A stretch of 17,019 bases of DNA from ZLKRG08 sp051006515 (GCA_051006515.1 JBPCTD010000054.1:1-17019); one strand, 5' to 3'. Positions 1 through 6,582 are shown, counted from the stretch's first letter. Numbers and translations are program-made. The notes: generated by a model from the sequence alone, not told the origin.

Positions 1-2
1 TC

Positions 3-449
3 GTTGTAGTTATAGGGGCAATTTCTGCAGGGCTAGGTCGTTTCTTGCTTGGCCATGGAACCAGATTGTTACGAAATTACTTACCTTTAAAAGCACGAAA
101 GAATCTTTATGATGCTGGACGAGTTTTTGAAGAGAGCCAAGGACGTAGATACGGAATTTTTGCGCTGTTCATAGTTTCACCTTTGCCTTCAGCGCAATTG
201 TTTGAAGCAGCTGGTTTAATGAATATGAATTTACTTCGACTTACTCTGGCTTTCTTTTTTGGTCGAATTTTCACATACACATTTTATGCTAATAGCGCTA
301 GCCAATTAAAGAGCACTGAATTTGGTGAGTTAATAACGGCTGCTTTCAAATCTCCTTATGCCTGGATTCTTCAACTATTCTCAATTGCACTCATTTATCT
401 AATAGCCAAAATAGATTGGCGAAAATATTTAAAGCAAATTAATTCTTAA
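3..449 (+). CDS. Partial integral membrane protein, probably VTT/DedA-like (5' end outside window)
   Basis: The reading frame is open from base 3, so the gene begins upstream and only its C-terminal part is present; the TTG at 45 is an internal leucine codon. The visible part has a hydrophobic run at the left edge, a basic amphipathic stretch with RNYLPLKARK, then a SPLPSAQLFEAAGL motif followed by a hydrophobic segment ending in FFFGRIFTY, and a last membrane span near the C-terminus before a basic tail. The pairing of a proline-containing 'PLPS...AAGL' re-entrant-like segment with a 'GR' helix resembles VTT (DedA/SNARE-associated) proteins, which are lipid-scrambling or transport-linked membrane proteins. 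That match is from memory and moderate; the actual role is unknown. It ends convergently with the flavin monooxygenase gene, sharing 4 bases (TTAA at 446-449). Confidence 0.6.
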   Translation, partial: VVVIGAISAGLGRFLLGHGTRLLRNYLPLKARKNLYDAGRVFEESQGRRYGIFALFIVSPLPSAQLFEAAGLMNMNLLRLTLAFFFGRIFTYTFYANSASQLKSTEFGELITAAFKSPYAWILQLFSIALIYLIAKIDWRKYLKQINS

Positions 450-1474
450 GCTGAAAGCATCTCTTTCACCATTGGGATTACCTTGGTGGCATAGAGCTCA
501 ATGCATTTTAATAAGCTGGCATGAGTTTGTGGTCCATTTGCATACTTGAAGTCGAAGCGATTAGCGCCAACAGATTTAATAGCGTGTGTAATTTTCTTGG
601 CAACAGTTTCAGGTGAACCTACATATAAAGAGCCAAATCTAACTTCTTGTAAATAATTATCTTTTGTAATTGGCGCCCAACCGCGTTCGCGACCAATTCG
701 ACCAAACATCTCTTGATGATTCGGCCAGTGTGCTTCGATTGCCGCTTCATCGCTCTCTGCTACAAAACCTGGTGAATGAATAGAGATAGAGCCTTGCGGA
801 TGGCCAAAATCTTCTAAAGATCGGCGATATAAATTTGAAAAAGGTGCAAAACGCGCTGGGTCTCCCCCAATAATTGCAAGCGCTAAATTGGCATTTAAGC
901 GCGCTGCTCTAACTACTGATTCAGGAGTACCACCAACACCAACTCGTAGCGGAATCGCACCGCGTTCAGTTTTTGGATAAACCTCTTGGTTACTTAAAGG
1001 AGCTCTAGTTTCGCCAGCCCAAGTAACTGGACGTTCCTTTAGAAGCTCTACTAGCAATTCCAGTTTCTCTTCAAACAACAGACCATAATCACTTAAGTCA
1101 TAACCAAAGAGCGGAAAAGACTCAATAAATGATCCACGGCCAGCAGTAATTTCTGCTCGACCACTTGATAAAGCATCAACAGTAGAAAATCTTTGAAAAA
1201 CTCTTACTGGATCATCGCTAGAGAGCACAGTGACGCCTGAACCTAAAGTTATGTTCTTGGTTCTAGTTGCAATGCCTGCCAAAACAGAATCGGGAGCTGA
1301 GACTGAAAAATCATCGCGATGATGTTCGCCAACATTGAAATGATTAATTCCAAGTTGATCAGCTAGTTCTGCTTCAGCCACTACATTTCTAATGGTCTGG
1401 GCAGCAGATAATGGGCGACCATTTTCAGCTGATTGAATGTCGCCAAATGTATCGAGACCAAAAGTTACTTGCAT
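446..1474 (-). CDS. LLM-class (bacterial luciferase-like) flavin-dependent oxidoreductase
   Basis: A 342-residue protein of the luciferase-like monooxygenase family, a TIM-barrel fold that uses reduced FMN or F420 to oxidise small organic substrates in the cytoplasm. Seen in the sequence: an N-terminal strand with FGLDTFGD, the family motif NVGEHHRDDF at about residues 47-56, ITLGSGVTVLSSDDP at 75-89, GRAEITAGRGSF at 105-116 and a later LRVGVGGTPES segment typical of the cofactor-phosphate region. Full length for the family. The ATG at 1474 has no Shine-Dalgarno site but has a TAAATT box 6 nt upstream, so a leaderless transcript is likely. The DUF4389 gene lies 21 nt upstream on the same strand and may also read into it. 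The substrate cannot be told from sequence. Confidence 0.9.
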   Translation of the reverse strand: MQVTFGLDTFGDIQSAENGRPLSAAQTIRNVVAEAELADQLGINHFNVGEHHRDDFSVSAPDSVLAGIATRTKNITLGSGVTVLSSDDPVRVFQRFSTVDALSSGRAEITAGRGSFIESFPLFGYDLSDYGLLFEEKLELLVELLKERPVTWAGETRAPLSNQEVYPKTERGAIPLRVGVGGTPESVVRAARLNANLALAIIGGDPARFAPFSNLYRRSLEDFGHPQGSISIHSPGFVAESDEAAIEAHWPNHQEMFGRIGRERGWAPITKDNYLQEVRFGSLYVGSPETVAKKITHAIKSVGANRFDFKYANGPQTHASLLKCIELYATKVIPMVKEMLSA

Positions 1475-1480
1475 ATGAGT

Positions 1481-1486
1481 AATTTA
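1481..1486 (-). promoter_or_regulatory. Putative -10 box (TAAATT) for a leaderless monooxygenase transcript
   Basis: TAAATT on the minus strand, 6 nt before the ATG at 1474, fits the actinobacterial TANNNT -10 rule with transcription starting at or next to the A of ATG. No purine-rich ribosome-binding site is present. No convincing -35 box was found, and the area is AT-rich, so chance matches are likelier here than elsewhere. Confidence 0.4.
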
Positions 1487-1495
1487 ATATAAAAA

Positions 1496-2083
1496 TTAAT
1501 TTAAAGAAAAACTGGGATACTCATCAGTGACTAACAACACGGCATAACCAAAGACTCGATTCCAGAATTTCAAAGTGCCATACACCGCATCAAAAGCCCA
1601 AGCTGAACCTTTACCGGTAATCGAAATTTGTAACCAAAGGGTCAATGTCGCCAATGCTCCATAAACCAAATAGATCAGTCCGACAATATAAAGTGGTATC
1701 GCTAAGAACCATTTAACTAGCGGCATCCATCTATTTAGCTTTTTACCGCCTTCGACATCGGGAATTAAAACTGCCACGCTGGAATTAGCTTCGATGGTCG
1801 GATACTTATCGGTTAAGAAAAAAGCATATGCAGCAATGCGCATAGAAAATTCCATGATCGCATGATTAAAAGTCAAAACCCAACTTGGATAGATCTGGCG
1901 GATTAACAACGTCAGAACTACCGGTAGGACAATTACGAAAGTACTGATGCCGAAATGTGCCACTTGAGTAAATAGCGAAATCAGAATAGCTACTGGAATC
2001 ACCAGTAACCACCGGAAAAAGACAGACGCCCGGTCTCTTTGCTCAGTTCTGACTTCGATTATGGTTTCAATTTGATTTGCCAT
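1496..2083 (-). CDS. DUF4389 membrane protein with internally duplicated domain
   Basis: A 195-residue membrane protein of unknown function. It contains two copies of a DUF4389-like pattern. Each starts with a basic-aromatic 'RW/KW-F/L-L-IP' segment leading into one or two hydrophobic helices, then an aromatic helix ending in the hallmark 'A-Y/V..LLTD-YP' motif. Copy 1 spans about residues 24-97 (ends FFLTDKYP) and copy 2 about 124-194 (ends LLVTDEYPSF). In this family the paired hydrophobic helices and TDxYP signature are well known in actinobacteria, but no biochemical role is established. ATG at 2083 is preceded by TAGAAT at a 6-nt distance and no Shine-Dalgarno site, pointing to a leaderless mRNA. 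It is divergent from cysK and probably co-transcribed with the downstream monooxygenase gene. Confidence 0.8.
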   Translation of the reverse strand: MANQIETIIEVRTEQRDRASVFFRWLLVIPVAILISLFTQVAHFGISTFVIVLPVVLTLLIRQIYPSWVLTFNHAIMEFSMRIAAYAFFLTDKYPTIEANSSVAVLIPDVEGGKKLNRWMPLVKWFLAIPLYIVGLIYLVYGALATLTLWLQISITGKGSAWAFDAVYGTLKFWNRVFGYAVLLVTDEYPSFSLN

Positions 2084-2089
2084 GACTAA

Positions 2090-2095
2090 ATTCTA
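2090..2095 (-). promoter_or_regulatory. Putative -10 box (TAGAAT) for a leaderless DUF4389 transcript
   Basis: TAGAAT on the minus strand sits 6 nt before the ATG at 2083, giving a transcript that begins at the start codon. It matches the -10 consensus at five of six bases. No clear -35 element is visible. Confidence 0.5.
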
Positions 2096-2156
2096 TCTCT
2101 GCAATCTCATATTACTTGCAAAATCTTCGCGTTTAGTCTTTTTTATTTAAATTATT

Positions 2157-2188
2157 TAGTATTTGCGCCTACCCAAATTAATTTTGGT
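2157..2188 (+). promoter_or_regulatory. Putative cysK promoter -10 box with adjacent palindromic operator
   Basis: TAGTAT at 2157-2162 is a plausible -10 box. The predicted start, about 2169, abuts an 18-bp palindrome at 2171-2188 (ACCCAAATTAATTTTGGT) whose halves match at all but one position pair. The site lies between the presumed start of transcription and the AGGAG ribosome-binding site at 2202-2206, a typical position for a repressor operator. No good -35 box was found. Which regulator would bind is unknown; it does not match the Corynebacterium McbR or CysR sites I recall. Confidence 0.35.
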
Positions 2189-2211
2189 GGCATACGAAAT
2201 TAGGAGCAATC

Positions 2212-3141
2212 ATGAAGGTTTATTCAAATATCACTGAGATTGTTGGAAATACTCCACTTGTAAGAGTAAATAAAATTACAGATGGTGCAGAAGCTCAAGT
2301 ATTTGCAAAACTTGAATTTTATAACCCTACTAGTACAGTCAAAGATCGCATTGGCATTGCAATGGTTGATGCTGCGGAGAAATCTGGCGCGCTAAAACCA
2401 GGTGGCACAATCGTTGAAGCTACTTCCGGTAATACCGGCATTGCATTGGCAATGGTTGGCGCTGCTCGTGGTTATAAAACTATTTTGACTATGCCTGATT
2501 CAATGTCTAAAGAACGTCGCGCACTACTTCGCGCATTTGGCGCAGAGCTGGTATTAACACCAGCTGCCGAAGGAATGAAAGGTGCTGTGGCAAAGGCAGA
2601 GGAACTTGGCGCCAAGGAAGGTGCAGTACTAGTTCGCCAATTTGAAAATAGCGCTAATCCAGAAATTCATCGCAATACAACAGCGCAAGAAATTTGGAAC
2701 GATACCGATGGGCAAGTTGCGGCAATTGTTGCTGGAATTGGCACTGGTGGAACAATCACTGGTATTGGGCAAGTTCTAAAAGAGAAGAATCCAAATGTAA
2801 AAGTGTTTGCAGTCGAACCAGAAGCTAGTCCAATCCTTAATGGCGGAACACCAAGTGGCCATCCAATTCAAGGTATCGGCCCTAACTTCGTGCCACCTAT
2901 TTTAGATACCAAGATTTACGATGAAGTACTGGATGCGCCAAGTGAAACTGCATTCGAATATGCGCGTCGCGCCGCAAAAGAAGAGGGACTTCTAGTTGGT
3001 ATTTCATCTGGTGCCGCACTTTGGGGCGCTTCTCAAATCGCAAAGCGACCTGAATTTAAAGGCAAAATAATTGTCGTGATTATTCCGTCCTTCGGCGAGC
3101 GCTATCTATCTACCAAGCTTTATGCAGATTTGATGGATTAA
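2212..3141 (+). CDS. cysK: Cysteine synthase (O-acetylserine sulfhydrylase)
   Basis: A 309-residue PLP enzyme that makes L-cysteine from O-acetyl-L-serine and sulfide in the cytoplasm. Visible hallmarks: GNTPLV at 12-17; the PLP-binding lysine K44 in STVKDR; the substrate loop TSGNTG at 71-76; QFEN at 143-146; the phosphate-binding glycine loop GTGGT at 177-181; and GISSGAA at 263-269, whose serine contacts the pyridine nitrogen. Length and motif order are those of CysK rather than cystathionine beta-synthase, which has a haem or CBS extension. AGGAG at 2202-2206, 5 nt before ATG, is a strong ribosome-binding site and fixes the start. cysE follows after tandem stop codons, so both genes of the final cysteine pathway form one operon. 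Confidence 0.97.
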   Translation: MKVYSNITEIVGNTPLVRVNKITDGAEAQVFAKLEFYNPTSTVKDRIGIAMVDAAEKSGALKPGGTIVEATSGNTGIALAMVGAARGYKTILTMPDSMSKERRALLRAFGAELVLTPAAEGMKGAVAKAEELGAKEGAVLVRQFENSANPEIHRNTTAQEIWNDTDGQVAAIVAGIGTGGTITGIGQVLKEKNPNVKVFAVEPEASPILNGGTPSGHPIQGIGPNFVPPILDTKIYDEVLDAPSETAFEYARRAAKEEGLLVGISSGAALWGASQIAKRPEFKGKIIVVIIPSFGERYLSTKLYADLMD

Positions 3142-3144
3142 TAA

Positions 3145-3651
3145 TTGATAAAAGCTATTAAATATGTAAAGGAAGATCTCCAAACTGCAATAAAGCGGGA
3201 CCCCGCCGCACGCAATAAATTAGAAGTCTTTCTTACTTATCCAGGCGTTCATGCCATTTGGAATTACCGTATTTCACATTGGTTATGGCAGAAGAACATA
3301 AAGCTTATTGCACGCATATTTTCGAATCGCGCTCGTCGCCGCACCGGAATTGAGATTCATCCGGGTGCCAAAATTGGCCGTCGATTCTTCATTGATCATG
3401 GAATTGGCGTGGTCATTGGTGAAACCGCTGAAATTGGTGATGATGTGATGCTTTATCACAACGTGACTTTAGGTGCGCGCCGATTTGCAACAGGCAAACG
3501 TCATCCAACTATTGGCAATCGCGTAATAATTGGCGCTGGCGCCAAGATTCTGGGTCCAGTAAATATTGCCGATGATGCACGAGTTTCATACAACAGTGTG
3601 GTCATAGAAGATGTGACAAAAAGTCAGGACTCAGATATTTTCTATATCTAG
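3145..3651 (+). CDS. cysE: Serine O-acetyltransferase, short form
   Basis: A 168-residue enzyme that transfers acetyl from acetyl-CoA to serine, giving the O-acetylserine used by the upstream CysK. A helical N-terminus (1-60) precedes a left-handed beta-helix of hexapeptide repeats from about IEIHPGAKIG (69-78) on. The catalytic pair is D84-H85 in IDHG, followed by the family motif VVIGETAEIG (89-98), YHNVTLG (104-110), and H120 in KRHPTIG. It is near the size of short EpsC-type enzymes and lacks the usual 'GVPA' tail. The protein ends ...SDIFYI; a C-terminal Ile is what CysE inserts into the CysK active site in the cysteine synthase complex. TTG at 3145 is the only start that keeps the N-terminal helix. 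It follows cysK's TAATAA directly and in the same frame, so re-initiation is likely. Confidence 0.93.
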   Translation: MIKAIKYVKEDLQTAIKRDPAARNKLEVFLTYPGVHAIWNYRISHWLWQKNIKLIARIFSNRARRRTGIEIHPGAKIGRRFFIDHGIGVVIGETAEIGDDVMLYHNVTLGARRFATGKRHPTIGNRVIIGAGAKILGPVNIADDARVSYNSVVIEDVTKSQDSDIFYI

Positions 3652-3658
3652 CGTCTAC

Positions 3659-3664
3659 TAGAAT
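3659..3664 (+). promoter_or_regulatory. Putative -10 box (TAGAAT) for a leaderless chaA transcript
   Basis: TAGAAT lies just after the cysE stop and 6 nt before the chaA ATG at 3671. There is no Shine-Dalgarno site, so chaA can be made from its own leaderless mRNA as well as by read-through from cysKE. Confidence 0.45.
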
Positions 3665-3670
3665 TCGTTT

Positions 3671-4771
3671 ATGGCGCTACCTGCAAAAATTCAAAGCAAT
3701 CGGTATTACTTAATTCCGATTGCTGCTTTGGTGCTACTAGCGTTTACTTGGAATCGCGATTTGCCGGGCTCAATCCTGGCAATTGCCGGAGCAGTGCTTG
3801 TAGCAGCTGTTTTCACCGCTGTACATCACGCCGAAGTTATCGCGCTTCGTGTTGGCGAACCATTTGGATCTTTAATTCTTGCAGTAGCCGTAACAATTAT
3901 CGAAGTCGGAATGATTGTTGTACTAATTATTGAATCACCTGATAAGAACCAAGATTTACCACGTGACACAGTATTTGCTGCCATTATGATCACCACAAAC
4001 GGAATTGTTGGAATTTCTCTTCTAATCAAGACTCTACAGAAGAAATTTGCAACTTTTAATTCTTTTGGCACTAGTGGCGCAGTGGCTTCAGTTATCGCTT
4101 TAAGCACTCTCTGCCTTGTACTACCGACAGTAACTACTTCTTCCCCAGGTCCAACTTTCACCAACATTCAATTAGTTTTTGCTGCAGTTATATCGCTAGC
4201 TATCTATCTCACTTTTGTCATGGTGCAAACTGTGCGTCATCGTGACTATTTTTTGCCGCCAAAACGAGAGGGTGAAGAAGAGCAGCGCGAAGAAGAACAT
4301 GTTGACCCCCCAACAGATCAACAAGCGCTCCGCTCACTCTTTGGACTATTTATCTCATTAGTTGCAGTTGTCGGATTGGCTAAAGTTTCTAGCCCTTTAA
4401 TTCAAAGCGCCGTTGATGAACTAGGACTTCCAAAGATGATGGTAGCTATTAGCATCGCCCTTGTTGTTCTATTGCCAGAATCAATTTCAGCATTTAAAGC
4501 AGCAAAGTTTGGCCGCACACAAACAAGCTTGAACCTAGCTTACGGATCTGCACTTGCCAGCATCGGACTTACTATTCCTACGATGGCAGTAATTTCGATT
4601 TTCTTTGATTATCAAATCAATCTTGGCCTTAATACCGCTGAGATCGTACTTATGGCGCTTACCTTTGTCGTATCTGCTTTTACCGTCATTTTTGGCAAAG
4701 CCACATTACTTCAAGCAGTTATTCATCTAAGTATTTTTAGTTCATTTATTCTCTTTGCTGCTATGCCTTAA
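3671..4771 (+). CDS. chaA: ChaA-type Ca2+(Na+,K+)/H+ antiporter
   Basis: A 366-residue inner-membrane cation/proton exchanger of the CaCA superfamily, the same length as E. coli ChaA. About ten hydrophobic segments fall in two halves, each carrying the expected conserved acidic motif: GEPFGS with a downstream E78 in TIIEVG (62-80) in the first half, and LLPESISAFKAA (267-278) in the second. The halves are joined by a very acidic cytoplasmic-type loop, EGEEEQREEEHVD (200-212), similar in position to the Asp/His-rich linker of E. coli ChaA. Such proteins expel Ca2+, Na+ or K+ under salt or alkaline stress. Ion preference cannot be read from the sequence. ATG at 3671 lacks a ribosome-binding site and fits leaderless translation. 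Confidence 0.9.
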   Translation: MALPAKIQSNRYYLIPIAALVLLAFTWNRDLPGSILAIAGAVLVAAVFTAVHHAEVIALRVGEPFGSLILAVAVTIIEVGMIVVLIIESPDKNQDLPRDTVFAAIMITTNGIVGISLLIKTLQKKFATFNSFGTSGAVASVIALSTLCLVLPTVTTSSPGPTFTNIQLVFAAVISLAIYLTFVMVQTVRHRDYFLPPKREGEEEQREEEHVDPPTDQQALRSLFGLFISLVAVVGLAKVSSPLIQSAVDELGLPKMMVAISIALVVLLPESISAFKAAKFGRTQTSLNLAYGSALASIGLTIPTMAVISIFFDYQINLGLNTAEIVLMALTFVVSAFTVIFGKATLLQAVIHLSIFSSFILFAAMP

Positions 4772-4838
4772 TTAATTTAGTGAATCTCTATCACCAAGTT
4801 TTATTTGTTGAAGCATTCCTGTAGTTGATAAATGAATA

Positions 4839-4877
4839 GAAGAAGGTTCCCATCTTTAATTGATGAGAACCTTCTTC
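4839..4877 (-). terminator. Rho-independent terminator downstream of rnpB
   Basis: A 16-bp inverted repeat (4839-4854 and 4862-4877) with a single mismatch and a 7-nt loop. On the minus strand it starts 8 nt past the 3' end of the RNase P RNA and is followed by the T-rich TATTCATTTAT. It fits termination of rnpB. It also lies 67 nt after the convergent chaA stop, where it may work in both directions, though no T-tract follows on the plus strand. Confidence 0.75.
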
Positions 4878-4884
4878 AAAAGGC

Positions 4885-5243
4885 GAGGCGCCCTATAAGC
4901 CGGATTCTGTGATCGATCACCATCCATCTAGGTCTGTAATTGCTTACAGACTCAAGCGACCTACCCGTTAACTCGAGCGAGCAGCTCTCAAACGTTAACT
5001 ATGCGGTCTTGCTCCAAGCGAGGTTTACCTAGCTACGCATATCACTACACGTACTGGTGGTCTCTTACACCACCGTTTCACCCTTACCGATTTCCAAGCT
5101 ATTGAAAACCGGCGGTCTTCTTTCTGTTGCACTTTCTCGCGGATTGCTCCGAGTGGGAGTTACCCACCGCTTTGCCCTGTGGAGTCCGGACTTTCCTCGA
5201 AAATCTAGTTAGAACTAAACCTTCGCGATGATCCGGGTGCCTC
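4885..5243 (-). ncRNA. rnpB: RNase P RNA, bacterial type A
   Basis: The catalytic RNA of RNase P, which removes 5' leaders from tRNA precursors. Read on the minus strand, the conserved blocks appear in order: GAGGAAAGTCCGGACTCCAC near the 5' end, CAACAGAAAG, GGTAAGGGTGAAACGGTGG, GAGACCACCAG, GGTAAACCTC (the loop region that contacts the tRNA CCA end), GGAGCAAGACCGCATAG, and the 3' block ACAGAATCCGGCTTATAG. The ends were set by helix P1: 5' GAGGCACCC (5235-5243) pairs with 3' GGGCGCCTC (4885-4893) with one A-C mismatch. The resulting length of 359 nt suits type A. A TAGAAT box lies 8 nt upstream of the 5' end and a terminator hairpin lies just after the 3' end, so it is an independent transcription unit. 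Confidence 0.97.
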
Positions 5244-5251
5244 TGGGATGA

Positions 5252-5257
5252 ATTCTA
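5252..5257 (-). promoter_or_regulatory. Putative rnpB promoter -10 box (TAGAAT)
   Basis: TAGAAT on the minus strand, 8 nt before the RNA 5' end defined by helix P1, with a weak -35-like TTTACT 18 nt further upstream. The spacer contains a perfect 10-bp palindrome, CACTTAAGTG (5261-5270). The independent placement of the RNA end by P1 pairing supports this -10 call. Confidence 0.6.
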
Positions 5258-5380
5258 AAGCACTTAAGTGTTATCAGTAAACCAATTCCATTCGCATTAC
5301 GCTCAAATTACCCTCTAATTTTTATGCTTTTCTCTCAATCAGTAATCAGTCAATTCTCTAATCACTTAAACGTAAAAGGT

Positions 5381-5386
5381 TAGACT
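5381..5386 (+). promoter_or_regulatory. Putative -10 box (TAGACT) for a leaderless fibre-protein transcript
   Basis: TAGACT lies 6 nt before the ATG at 5393 and no Shine-Dalgarno site is present, so transcription probably begins at the start codon. A -35 match was not found. Confidence 0.5.
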
Positions 5387-5392
5387 TAATTC

Positions 5393-6580
5393 ATGAATCG
5401 CAAAGATAAAGTTGCAATGTCCGTAGGCGTATTTATCTTGATTTTATCTTTTCTGTTTAGCCCAATTTATGATTTAACTTCAAGTGCTTATAACTCAAAT
5501 CCGATTTCGGTAAAGATTTGTCACGAACCTGGATCATTAAATTTAAGGCTTGCAATTGAATGCAAGGCAAATGAAGAAGATTTGTTTTACAAACTAATTG
5601 GGCCAGAAGGTCCACGCGGTTTAGGTTATGCAGATACTTATTCCAGCTCTAATGTCGAAGTTTCTACTGGCGAAAAAGTTTTTGAAGTAACTGAAGTTGG
5701 TGCTTTTGCAATTGGTATGCGCGTAAGAGTAAGTGCAAATACTGGACCGCTAAATTCAACTGAATCAATTTTGGCTTGTCCGTTAGCTTATTTGGAAGGT
5801 ACAATTACAAACATTGAAGGAAATAGAATTACTGTTTTCGCAGATACTTTTACTGGTGGTAGCCAATATTCAGATTGGCACTTTGCCGTAGCTGGAAATG
5901 TTGGAGCCAAAGGTGATACTGGTGCTAAGGGCGATAAGGGCGATACTGGTGCCAAAGGCGATAAAGGTGACAAAGGCGAAACAGGTGCAACGGGAGCAAG
6001 TGGAGCAAGTGGAGCAAGTGGCTCGCAAGGTGCTACTGGTGCAACTGGAGCAACTGGAGCAACTGGATCATCTGGTTCAACCGGTGCTACGGGTCCACAA
6101 GGAGATCCCGGTGTAACCACTCTTGGGGATTACGGATCTTTCTTATCTGATCAGACTCAATCGATGTCACCGACTCCAACACCAAAAGCGGTTACCTACA
6201 ACTCAGCAAGTGGAGTTGGAATCACCATTGTTGAAGGTTCTAAAATTAAATTTACTAAAACTGGTGCATACAATATTGCTTTTAGCTTCCAGCTTTCTGA
6301 TAAAGGCAAGCAAGACGTTGATGTGGATATCTGGCTTCGCGATAAAAACGGTGATGTACCACTTACAAATACCACTGTTTTCCTTAGTAAATCTCAAGCT
6401 CGGTATGTCGCAGCCTGGAATTTCTTTGTTCAGGTAACTGATCCTTCAACCGATTACTTTCAAATAATGTGGTATTCAGATTCAACGGATGCACAAATTT
6501 TGTATGTCCCGGCCCAGACAAATCCAGCTGTGCCAGCAATACCTTCCGTAATCATGACCGTTAATCAAGTAGGATGTTAA
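5393..6580 (+). CDS. Membrane-anchored collagen-like fibre protein with C-terminal jelly-roll-type head
   Basis: A 395-residue predicted surface protein. Parts in order: short basic N-terminus and one hydrophobic segment (about 8-26; signal anchor or uncleaved signal); a region with two cysteines (C43, C57) ending in a mini collagen run GPEGPRGLG (70-78), reminiscent of the 'C...C...GPxGPxG' lead-in of many actinobacterial collagen-like proteins; a beta-rich domain (79-167) with C129; 25 uninterrupted Gly-X-Y triplets (168-242), rich in GAKGDKGD then GATGAT; and a C-terminal domain (243-395) with GAYNIAFSFQLS, DVDIWLRDKNG, AAWNFFVQV and PAIPSVIMTV. Those last motifs recall a C1q-like jelly-roll domain common in phage and aquatic metagenome fibre proteins (from memory). 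A trimeric stalk with a globular head is the natural reading; its ligand is unknown. A lipoprotein gene follows by 2 nt. Leaderless start. Confidence 0.85.
   Translation: MNRKDKVAMSVGVFILILSFLFSPIYDLTSSAYNSNPISVKICHEPGSLNLRLAIECKANEEDLFYKLIGPEGPRGLGYADTYSSSNVEVSTGEKVFEVTEVGAFAIGMRVRVSANTGPLNSTESILACPLAYLEGTITNIEGNRITVFADTFTGGSQYSDWHFAVAGNVGAKGDTGAKGDKGDTGAKGDKGDKGETGATGASGASGASGSQGATGATGATGATGSSGSTGATGPQGDPGVTTLGDYGSFLSDQTQSMSPTPTPKAVTYNSASGVGITIVEGSKIKFTKTGAYNIAFSFQLSDKGKQDVDVDIWLRDKNGDVPLTNTTVFLSKSQARYVAAWNFFVQVTDPSTDYFQIMWYSDSTDAQILYVPAQTNPAVPAIPSVIMTVNQVGC
5894..6118 (+). repeat. Collagen-type Gly-X-Y coding repeat (25 triplets)
   Basis: Glycine recurs at every third residue from 168 to 240 without interruption. 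The first half is charged (GAKGDTGAKGDKGD, GDKGDKGETG), which favours inter-chain salt bridges. The second half is GAT/GAS-rich with threonine in the Y position. DNA-level near-identical 9-bp units such as GGAGCAAGT and GGAGCAACT are tandemly repeated around 5995-6065, so slippage could change stalk length between strains. Confidence 0.93.
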
Positions 6581-6582
6581 TT

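Noticed and set aside
5337..5350. Tandem AATCAGT repeat upstream of the fibre gene
   Set aside because: Two 7-bp copies in AT-rich DNA are not enough to call a regulatory site; they are not placed at a convincing promoter position.
5990..6070. Tandem repeats as a possible CRISPR array
   Set aside because: Units are 9 bp, contiguous and in frame with collagen triplets; there are no spacers and no cas genes.
5788..6120. Antisense open frame of 110 codons, proline-rich
   Set aside because: It is the mirror of the Gly-X-Y repeat (Gly codons read backwards as Pro/Ala-type codons) and has no start signal; repeat composition alone keeps it open.
5898..6437. Plus-strand alternative-frame ORFs within the fibre gene
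   Set aside because: They arise from repeat and composition in the fibre gene, have no ribosome-binding site or TANNNT box, and their translations are low-complexity or unlike any family.
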